From assembly GCA_964631945.1 (NCBI GenBank), contig CAZWAY010000028.1:1-64000 (forward strand): a DNA stretch of 64,000 nucleotides, written 5' to 3'. The notes below the pieces were generated by a model, which searched no databases, was not told the origin of the DNA, and saw only the letters and a program-made list of their open reading frames with translations. This DNA comes from JABFRZ01 sp964631945. Its GTDB lineage: Bacteria; Planctomycetota; UBA1135; GCA-002686595. Below, in pieces: positions 57,873 through 64,000 of this stretch (positions are counted from its first letter, which is position 1; every line of letters starts with the position of its first letter). A program made the position numbers and the translations under genes.

Positions 57873-58502
57873 ATGAGCGACACCGACTGGGGTGACGAGG
57901 GCGCTCCGCCCGCGCCGAAGAAGAAGCGCATCCCGACCTGGGCCTGGTGGACCTGCGGGAGCGGTTGCCTGGTGGCGACCCTGGTCGCGATCGCGCTCGC
58001 GGTGCTGGTGACCGGGCTGGCCAAGGAGTTCGGCGACACCGAGAGGGCCTGGGAGAGCGTGCGCGAGATCCTGCCCTACGACACGCGGCCACAGGGCTGG
58101 GAGGCGCGCGGCGTCACGGTGTTCGGGATGGGCAACTACTTCCTCGACCCACCCCAGCCGGGCGCGGCCATGCTGGTGCAGAGCCTGCGCGGCAGGCCCG
58201 AGTTCGAGGCCCTGTTCGATCCCGACTCGGCCGAGAACGGCGGTCCGCTCGCCTTCACCCGGCTGCGCGACCCGGTGCTGGGCACGCTCGAGCTCCAGGG
58301 CCGCGAGGTCCGCTGCCTGTCCTTCCGCGGCGGCATGCCGGGCGAGCCGGACGCGCGCGAGGGCTACGGCGTCCGCATCGACCTCGCGCGCACGGAGCGC
58401 CCCGCCCTGGTGCAGCTCTCGCTCGCGCGTGCGGAGGCGCCGCTGACGGCCGAGCAGGTGGGCGAACTGCTCGCGCCCTTCGACGTGTGGCGGGGGCGAT
58501 GA
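57873..58502 (+). CDS. hypothetical membrane protein
   Basis: The 209-residue protein starts at ATG 57873, with GAGGAG in front. After a charged N-terminus, one membrane helix (about 26-50: WWTCGSGCLVATLVAIALAV) is followed by a 150-residue soluble domain of unknown type (VTVFGMGNYFLDPPQPGAAM). I do not recognise it. Its stop overlaps the next start (ATGA), and both proteins have the same design of one helix plus a soluble domain of similar size, so they are likely partners or distant paralogs. Confidence 0.78.
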   Translation: MSDTDWGDEGAPPAPKKKRIPTWAWWTCGSGCLVATLVAIALAVLVTGLAKEFGDTERAWESVREILPYDTRPQGWEARGVTVFGMGNYFLDPPQPGAAMLVQSLRGRPEFEALFDPDSAENGGPLAFTRLRDPVLGTLELQGREVRCLSFRGGMPGEPDAREGYGVRIDLARTERPALVQLSLARAEAPLTAEQVGELLAPFDVWRGR

Positions 58503-59161
58503 GCCCGGTCGAGACCCGCCCGGAAGATGCCGCCAGCGCCGGCCGGGATCGGGCCGAACCCGCCAGCGGTCCGGGGCGCGTCCTCGGCGTGTTCGTGGTC
58601 CTGGCCCTGTTCCTCGGCGGACTGGCCATGCTCGCGTCCGGGCTCTTCGCCAAGGGCATCGACGCAGCGGCCAAGCAGCGCGAGTACTTCGGCGAGCGCA
58701 GCCCACCCTTCGCGCTCGCGCTCGACTCGGCCGTGCGGCTCTCGGGTGGGGTCCAGCTGGTGCGCTTCGCGCGCGCCGACGGCACGGGGGCGGGCCCGGA
58801 CGAGGTGCTGTTCCTGGAGCCGGCGAGTCGCGCGGCCGCCCAGGCCCTGTTGCGTCCGCCGCCCGAAGAGCTGCCCGGCAGCGCCGCCAAGCGCATCGAC
58901 GAGTGGCAGAAGGACAAGTCCTTCGAGCTCCTGGCGACGCGCAAGAGCGGCGAGATCTCGTGGGGGGAATGGAGCGCGAAGCTGCTGATCGTGCGCGCCT
59001 TCGCCAAGGGCGGTGGCTGGCGCGACGAGGCGCGCGTGGACCTCTCCTCCGGCACGCGCGCGCTGGTGCTGCTCGTGCACTGGCCGGCCGAGGTCCAGGC
59101 CGACGAGGGCGTGCTGCGCGAGCTGCTCGCGACGGTGGTGCTCGCGCCCGCCGGGCCCTGA
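58499..59161 (+). CDS. hypothetical membrane protein, translationally coupled
   Basis: The 220-residue protein starts at ATG 58499 within an ATGA overlap. One helix lies at about 26-48 (VLGVFVVLALFLGGLAMLAS), and the soluble domain follows. DEVLFLEPASRAAAQALL and SGEISWGEWSAKLLIVRAF are recognisable but unfamiliar. Like its upstream partner it ends in a domain of mixed alpha/beta type. The gene ends 10 bp before the end of the convergent glcF. Confidence 0.78.
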   Translation: MSPVETRPEDAASAGRDRAEPASGPGRVLGVFVVLALFLGGLAMLASGLFAKGIDAAAKQREYFGERSPPFALALDSAVRLSGGVQLVRFARADGTGAGPDEVLFLEPASRAAAQALLRPPPEELPGSAAKRIDEWQKDKSFELLATRKSGEISWGEWSAKLLIVRAFAKGGGWRDEARVDLSSGTRALVLLVHWPAEVQADEGVLRELLATVVLAPAGP

Positions 59162-59171
59162 GCTCCGCCGG

Positions 59172-60566
59172 CTATCCCGGGCCGGGCTCGAGGGCCGCGT
59201 CGACCACCTGGGCGAGGTGCAGCACCTGCACCGGGCTGTGCGCGCGCGCGAGACCGCTCCCCCACTGGATCTGGCAGCCCGGATTGGCGGTCACGAGCGT
59301 GCGTGCTCCCGAGTGCTCGAGGTCGGCCAGCTTCTTGGCGAACACCGCGCGGCCGTCGGCCGGACGCAGCAGCGAGTAGAGCCCGGCCGAGCCGCAGCAG
59401 GACTCGCTGTCCGCCAGCTCGACGCGCGCGAGGCCGGGCAGCGCATCCAGCACGGCACGGGGCGGGCTGCGCACGCCCTGGCCGTGGCACAGGTGGCAGG
59501 GATCGTCGAAGGTCAGCGGCTGGGCCAGGTTCGGCGTGCGCAGGTAGGCCGTGCGCTCGCCCAGCAGCGGCGCCACGACCTCGGAGTAGTCGCGCACGCG
59601 CCCGGCCAGCTCGCGCGCGCGCGCGTGCAGCGGATCGTCCGGCTCGAACAGGTGGTGCAGCTCCTTCAGGTGCGCGCCGCAGCCGGCGCTGTTCACCACC
59701 AGCGTGAGCGCCGTCCCGTCGGTCGCGCGCTCGTGCTCGAAGGCCGCGAGCAGGGTCCGCGCCAGCGCGCGCGCGCCGGCGAGGTCGCCGTTGTGGGCGT
59801 GCAGCGAGCCGCAGCACGCGAGCGGCGGCACGCGCAGCTCGAAGCCGAGCCGCGCCAGCGAGCGCAGCGTGGCGCGGTTCACGTGCGCGTGGAACTCGGG
59901 CATCACGCAGCCCTCCAGGAAGGCGAGCGTGCCGCGCGCCGGGCCCACGCTCGCCATGCGTCGCGCCAGGAGGCGCCGCGCGGAGAGCGGCGGGATGCGC
60001 GGCAGGCTGGCCAGGCCGCGCTCGCCGAAGCAACGATCGCCCAGGCGATCGAGCCCGAGCACCTGCGCGGCGCGCAGCAGCGAGCCCGCCAGGCGCAGGG
60101 CCAGGCGGTGGGGCAGGAGCACGCGGAAGCCGAGCCAGCGCAGCGTGCGGCGCACGACTCCGCCCGGACGTTCGCGCTCCAGGGCCGCGCGCGTGAACTC
60201 CATCATCGCGCCGAACTGGACCCCGGCCGGACAGACGCTCTCGCAGTGCCGGCACAAGAGGCAGAACTCCATCTCGTCGGCGAAGACCGCGTCGGGCGCG
60301 AGTCGTTCCTCGGCCACCGCGCGCATCAGGTGGATCCGTCCGCGCGGACTGGAGGCCTCCTGACCCGTGAGTCGGAAGGTCGGGCAGGTCTGCAGGCACA
60401 GGCCGCAGTGGATGCAGTCGAGGCTCTTGGCGTAGTCGACCAGGGCGGCGCGGGCGCCGGGCGCGCCGGGAGTCGGCAGGCACGGCGCGGCGGGCGTGAT
60501 GCCGGGCGTGAGGCCCGTTCCGCTCGCCCGCGCTGGGCCTGCGCCGCTCGCGCTAGAGCTCGTCAT
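59172..60566 (-). CDS. glcF: glycolate oxidase iron-sulfur subunit
   Basis: The 464-residue protein is started at ATG 60566, which overlaps the glcE stop by 14 bp. It carries two 4Fe-4S ferredoxin-type clusters, CIHCGLCLQTCP and CLLCRHCESVCP, and two C-terminal CCG-type domains with LACCGSLH and SCCGSAGLYS. These pass electrons from the GlcD flavin to the quinone pool. With glcD and glcE it oxidises glycolate to glyoxylate. The C-terminal signature of the heterodisulfide-reductase-like domain is complete. Confidence 0.94.
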   Translation of the reverse strand: MTSSSASGAGPARASGTGLTPGITPAAPCLPTPGAPGARAALVDYAKSLDCIHCGLCLQTCPTFRLTGQEASSPRGRIHLMRAVAEERLAPDAVFADEMEFCLLCRHCESVCPAGVQFGAMMEFTRAALERERPGGVVRRTLRWLGFRVLLPHRLALRLAGSLLRAAQVLGLDRLGDRCFGERGLASLPRIPPLSARRLLARRMASVGPARGTLAFLEGCVMPEFHAHVNRATLRSLARLGFELRVPPLACCGSLHAHNGDLAGARALARTLLAAFEHERATDGTALTLVVNSAGCGAHLKELHHLFEPDDPLHARARELAGRVRDYSEVVAPLLGERTAYLRTPNLAQPLTFDDPCHLCHGQGVRSPPRAVLDALPGLARVELADSESCCGSAGLYSLLRPADGRAVFAKKLADLEHSGARTLVTANPGCQIQWGSGLARAHSPVQVLHLAQVVDAALEPGPG

Positions 60567-61797
60567 GGAGACGTCCGCGCACGAAGAGGCCATCGGGGTC
60601 GAGCGAGTGCTTCAGACGTTGCATGAGCGCGAGCGCGACCGGGGGCAGCGCGGGCGACGGCATCTTCGCCCCCAGGCCGCGCCAGTGCAGCACGACACCC
60701 GCATCGGCCAGGGCCCCGGCCAGCCGGGCGAGGCGATCGTCGTCCGCTGCGAGCCCCGGGAAGCGCACGTCCGCGCGGCCGAGCAGCGGCTGGCACTCGA
60801 GCAGGAGCGGCAGCGCGAGCTCGCCGGCTGCGCGCGCGAGCCGAGACAGGGCCTCGGGCAGCGCCGAGGGCCGCGTCGCGAGCACCAGCGGGGCCCAGGC
60901 GCCGCCGGCAAGCTCGCGTTCGCGCAGCTCGGCGCGCGCGCGCCGGGCCTCGTCGCCGCGCAGCCATTCGGCCCCCGCCAGGCGCTGGCGCGCGAGCTCG
61001 AGTTCCTGCGCCAGGGCCTCGGCGCGTCCGGCCAGCACCAGCACGAGCTCGCAGCTTGCTGCACCCGCGTGCGTCGCGAGCACGACCGCCACGGGCTGCA
61101 AACGGGCCAGCAGGAGGTCCGCGGCGTGCGCGAGACCGGTGGCGAGATCCGCGCAGCGGAGCCGCAGCAGCGCGACCTCGGGCGGAGCCGGGTACAGGCG
61201 CAGCGTGGCCTCCAGCAGGAAGCACAACGTGCCGTGCGAGCCGCACCAGAGCCGGTGCAGGTCGTAGCCGGTCACGTTCTTGACCACGCGTCCGCCGCTC
61301 TTCACCAGCGTCCCGTCGGCCTGCAGTGCCTGGATCCCGAGCACCTGGTGGCGCAGCGGGCCGTAGCGCAGGCGGTCGAGGCCGCTCGCGCCCGCGCCGA
61401 GCACGCCGCCGAGCGTGGCGCGCGCGGCGCCCGGGAGCTCGGGCGAGAGGTGGTGGCGCGCGCGCGTGGTGGCCTCGAGCTCCGCCCAGGGCGTGCCGGC
61501 GCGCGCGGTCAGCGTGCCGTCGCCGGGTTCGTAGGCCAGGACGCCGCTGAGGTTCGTGCTCGCGAGCACGAGCTCGCAGCGCTCGGGCGGACGCGCCCAG
61601 CCGAGCTTCGAGCCCGTGCCGAGCGGCAGCACCGTCCAGCGCTCGCTGCGCGCGAGGCGCACGACCGCCACGGCTTCCGCGAGCGTGGCGGGCGCGGCCA
61701 GCGGGCGCGCGGGGACTCCGTCCCGGGCCTCGAAGCGCCCGATGCGCTCGGCGGGCAGGACGCCGGACAGGAGCTCGGCCACGCGCTCCGAGCTCAC
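60553..61797 (-). CDS. glcE: glycolate oxidase FAD-binding subunit
   Basis: The 414-residue protein is started at GTG 61797, overlapping the glcD stop by 4 bases (GTGA). Its FAD-binding segments are VLPLGTGSKLGWARPPE, ELPGAARATLGGVLGAGASG and GRVVKNVTGYDLHRLWCGSHG. GlcE is a second flavin-binding subunit needed for the GlcDEF complex. The length fits the family. Confidence 0.93.
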   Translation of the reverse strand: MSSERVAELLSGVLPAERIGRFEARDGVPARPLAAPATLAEAVAVVRLARSERWTVLPLGTGSKLGWARPPERCELVLASTNLSGVLAYEPGDGTLTARAGTPWAELEATTRARHHLSPELPGAARATLGGVLGAGASGLDRLRYGPLRHQVLGIQALQADGTLVKSGGRVVKNVTGYDLHRLWCGSHGTLCFLLEATLRLYPAPPEVALLRLRCADLATGLAHAADLLLARLQPVAVVLATHAGAASCELVLVLAGRAEALAQELELARQRLAGAEWLRGDEARRARAELRERELAGGAWAPLVLATRPSALPEALSRLARAAGELALPLLLECQPLLGRADVRFPGLAADDDRLARLAGALADAGVVLHWRGLGAKMPSPALPPVALALMQRLKHSLDPDGLFVRGRLHDEL

Positions 61798-63224
61798 GGC
61801 GGGCCTCCGGACGCGAGCCGCGCCGCGCGCACCTCGCGACAGGCGTGACTCGGGATCACCTTGCCCGGGTTGAGGCGTCGCTCCGGATCCCAGGCCTCGC
61901 GCACGCGACAGGCCGCGGCCAGGTCCTCGCGCGAGAAGTAGAGCTCCATCTCCGGCAGCTTCTCGAGCCCGATGCCGTGCTCGCCCGTCAGCGCGCCGCC
62001 CGCCGCGACGCACTCCGCGAGGATCAGGTGCCCGGCCTCCAGCACGCGCCGCACCTCGTCGGCGTCGCGCCGGTCGTAGCAGATGTTCGGGTGCAGGTTG
62101 CCGTCGCCGGCGTGGAACACGGTCGCGAGCCGCAGCTGGCGCTCGCGGCAGATGGCCACGGTGCGCGCGACCAGCTCGGCCAGGCGCGTGCGCGGCACGA
62201 CCGCGTCGGCCACGTACAGGTCCGGGGCCACGCGGCCCATCGCCCCGAAGGCGCCCTTGCGCCCGGCCCACAGCTTCTTGCGCTCGGCCGGGTCGCGCGC
62301 GCGCCGCACCTCGAGGGGCGCATGCCGCTCCAGCAGCGCCAGGACGGCGCGCGCCTGCGCGTCCACGTCGCCCGCGCTGCCGTCGAGCTCCACCAGGAGG
62401 ACGGCCTCGGCCGCAAGCGGATAGCCGGCGGCGAAGACCGAGCGCTCGACCGCGTCGATCGTCAGCTTGTCGAGGATCTCGAGCGCGGCCGGCTCACAGC
62501 CCGCGCCGATGATGTCGGTGACGGCCTGGCAGGCGGCTTCCAGGCTGCGGAAGAGCGCCAGCTGGACCTCGACCGCTTCGGGGGCCGGCACGAGTCGCAC
62601 GGTGACCTCGGTCGCGATCCCGAGCGTGCCCTCGCTGCCCACGAACAGCCCGAGCAAGTCGTAGCCGGCCGGGTCCAGGGCCGGCTCGGCCAGTTCCAGC
62701 ACGCTGCCGTCGTGCAGCACGACCACCAGTCCGAGCACGTGGCGCGTGGTCGCGCCGTACTTGAAGCAGTGCGGCCCGCCCGAGTTGTTGGCCACGTTGC
62801 CGCCGATGGTGCAGGCCATCTGGCTGGAGGGATCGGGCGCGTAGGCCAGGCCCCGGTGCTGGCACAGGCTGGTCAGGTCGACGTTGACCACGCCGGCCTG
62901 CACGCGCGCGAAGCGATCGGTGGTGTTGAGCTCGAGCACGTCGCGCAGGCGCGCGGTCGAGAACACGACTCCGCCCGCGACCGGCGTGGCGCCGCCGGCG
63001 AGGCCGGTGCCGGCGCCGCGCGGCACGAGCGGGACGCCGCGCGCCGCGAGCAGGCCCATGGCGGCCGCGGCCTCGCGCGTGTCGCGCGGCAGGACCACGA
63101 GCTCCGGCTTGACCGCCAGCATCGCCAGCGCGTCGGACTCGTAGGGCAGGAGCCGCGTGGGCTCGTCGATCACGCCCGCGGGGCCGAGCAGGGCGCGCAG
63201 TTCGGCCGCGAGCGAGCGGGTCAT
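61794..63224 (-). CDS. glcD: glycolate oxidase catalytic FAD subunit
   Basis: The 476-residue protein starts at ATG 63224. It has the FAD-binding phrases PRGAGTGLAGGATPV and SSQMACTIGGNVANNSGG, and the catalytic-domain phrases FHAGDGNLHPNICYD (His) and ALTGEHGIGLEKL. It is the glycolate-oxidising flavoprotein, first of glcDEF. A membrane protein gene ends 10 bp upstream and probably shares the transcript. Confidence 0.95.
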   Translation of the reverse strand: MTRSLAAELRALLGPAGVIDEPTRLLPYESDALAMLAVKPELVVLPRDTREAAAAMGLLAARGVPLVPRGAGTGLAGGATPVAGGVVFSTARLRDVLELNTTDRFARVQAGVVNVDLTSLCQHRGLAYAPDPSSQMACTIGGNVANNSGGPHCFKYGATTRHVLGLVVVLHDGSVLELAEPALDPAGYDLLGLFVGSEGTLGIATEVTVRLVPAPEAVEVQLALFRSLEAACQAVTDIIGAGCEPAALEILDKLTIDAVERSVFAAGYPLAAEAVLLVELDGSAGDVDAQARAVLALLERHAPLEVRRARDPAERKKLWAGRKGAFGAMGRVAPDLYVADAVVPRTRLAELVARTVAICRERQLRLATVFHAGDGNLHPNICYDRRDADEVRRVLEAGHLILAECVAAGGALTGEHGIGLEKLPEMELYFSREDLAAACRVREAWDPERRLNPGKVIPSHACREVRAARLASGGPP

Positions 63225-63234
63225 CGCGCGCGGC

Positions 63235-64000
63235 CTAGAAGGCGATGCGGCGCAGGCGCCAGAGGGCCAGCCCCAGCATCGCGCCCGCGAAGGCGAGCGA
63301 GGACCCGATCGAGAACAGGACGTTGAAGCGCAGCGGAGCGCTGAAGCCGAGCTGGCTCGGGTACCAGTCCTCGACCGAGACGAGATCGAGGCCGAGCTGC
63401 TCGAGCAGGGCGTCGGCGCTCCTTTCCGCGGCCTCGTCCGCGCCGGGCGCCGCACTCGGGGCCGCAGCGGGCGGCTCCGGCGCCGCCGCTCCGTCAGCCT
63501 CGACGTCAGCCTCGACCAGCAGGGTGTAGATCCAGTCGGCATTCGAGCCGCGGAACCGGCGCGCCTGACGGGCCGCGCCCGTTGCGTCCTGCCAGCGCAC
63601 GATCGAGCCGGAGAGCTCGCGCCCACCCGCGTCGGAGCCGAAGCGGCCCGACTCGCGTGTCAGCGCGCGCGCGCCGCCGGCCGCGAGGAGGTCCTCCAGC
63701 TCCTCGCCGGCCTGCGAACTCGACTCCTCGCGCACGCGCACGCGCTCGCCGATGCGCGTCTCGCTCTTCTTCGCCGCGCGGCGCCAGAGCGAGTGGCGCG
63801 TGCCGTCCGCCGCGCGCGCGGCGAAGCGCGCCTCGCCCAGCGCCGCGCGCAGCTCCGCACCCGGCTCGAGGGCCGCGAGTTCGGCGGCGTCCAGGCGCTG
63901 CAGGCCGGGTGCGAGCCGGAACAGGGTCACCAGCGAGTCGGCGTCGCGGAACACCGGCCGATCCAGGGCCCTGCGCAGCTTGCGTGCGAAGAAATCGGCG
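63235..64000 (-). CDS. membrane protein cut by the window edge (5' end missing)
   Basis: The frame is open from the right edge, so the real start is outside the window; the visible part is 255 codons including the stop. A GTG at 63954 is in frame but is preceded by coding-like sequence (FFARKLRRALDRPVFRD). The visible protein is a soluble domain with Ala/Glu-rich parts and a Pro/Ala linker (about 63440-63530), then one C-terminal membrane helix (NVLFSIGSSLAFAGAMLGLA). I do not recognise it. It lies directly upstream of glcD. Confidence 0.72.
   Translation of the reverse strand, partial: ADFFARKLRRALDRPVFRDADSLVTLFRLAPGLQRLDAAELAALEPGAELRAALGEARFAARAADGTRHSLWRRAAKKSETRIGERVRVREESSSQAGEELEDLLAAGGARALTRESGRFGSDAGGRELSGSIVRWQDATGAARQARRFRGSNADWIYTLLVEADVEADGAAAPEPPAAAPSAAPGADEAAERSADALLEQLGLDLVSVEDWYPSQLGFSAPLRFNVLFSIGSSLAFAGAMLGLALWRLRRIAF

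Noticed and set aside
1..64000. CRISPR array, rRNA or tRNA genes
   Set aside because: No regular repeat-spacer pattern was seen, nor any rRNA- or tRNA-like sequence. All intergenic regions are under 300 bases and were read for this.

Overview
The window is a very GC-rich (about 70%), gene-dense bacterial sequence. Several gene styles point to a deep-branching planctomycete or a similar lineage. These are an ECF sigma factor fused to a membrane segment and carboxypeptidase-regulatory-like repeats, a Hanks-type kinase fused to TolB-like and TPR parts, HEAT-VWA proteins, M6 protease, DUF4097 and MuiA-like exported proteins, and many GTG/TTG starts with 4-base overlaps. That placement is an inference from gene content only. 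A run of ten Ns at 48712-48721 shows that this is a scaffolded draft assembly, possibly a metagenome bin. I found no rRNA, tRNA, CRISPR array or complete insertion sequence. No stretch longer than 300 bases lacks a gene; the longest is the left edge (1-297). I could not call sigma-factor promoters with confidence in this GC-rich sequence.

Left accessory edge (1-5.7 kb). A tandem repeat, possibly an insertion-sequence end, is followed by a two-gene minus-strand unit: a PD-(D/E)xK (Mrr-like) endonuclease and a small GIY-YIG-like protein. Next is a chimeric junction where the start of a small exported-protein gene meets a truncated higB toxin, then intact higA. A large Ser/Thr kinase gene and a broken RelA/SpoT-type HD hydrolase gene follow.

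5.7-25.4 kb. Mostly single genes: two VOC proteins, a PEP mutase/isocitrate lyase-family enzyme, a DUF4870 membrane protein, the giant membrane-anchored sigma factor, a protein of four Myb/SANT-like repeats, a thioredoxin-like lipoprotein, a beta-lactamase-fold hydrolase, an M6 protease, a carboxylesterase and a nucleotidyltransferase. A compact pseudopilin operon (21.5-25.4 kb) ends this part: PilV-like, PilW/GspJ-like, PilX-like and HEAT protein.

25.4-34.5 kb. A minus-strand atuA / atuA-C-terminal / pta unit, a DUF4097 lipoprotein, a pyroglutamyl-peptidase, and two tandem paralogous exported proteins coupled to a DUF309 protein. A 72-residue SelW-like selenoprotein (32580-32798) has an in-frame TGA and a SECIS-like hairpin; gene callers would miss it. 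A degenerate EAL-HDOD protein follows, and its stop codon lies in the terminal inverted repeat of a roughly 180-bp MITE-like element.

34.5-48.7 kb. Pyruvate kinase, a MinD/FlhG-like ATPase, a ParA-like ATPase with a helix-hairpin-helix-type acidic protein, a thioredoxin-fold/TPR protein, two PLP aminotransferases, an AbgT-type transporter translationally coupled to a D-amino-acid oxidase, a methyltransferase, an HDOD protein and a MuiA/DUF4139 protein, then the assembly gap.

48.7-64 kb. A HEAT-VWA protein, NAD(P)HX epimerase, a GT87-like membrane protein, an amidase, a cluster of enoyl-CoA hydratase, MDR oxidoreductase and 3-hydroxyacyl-CoA dehydrogenase, two small membrane proteins, and a glycolate oxidase operon (glcD-glcE-glcF) preceded by a membrane protein cut by the window edge.
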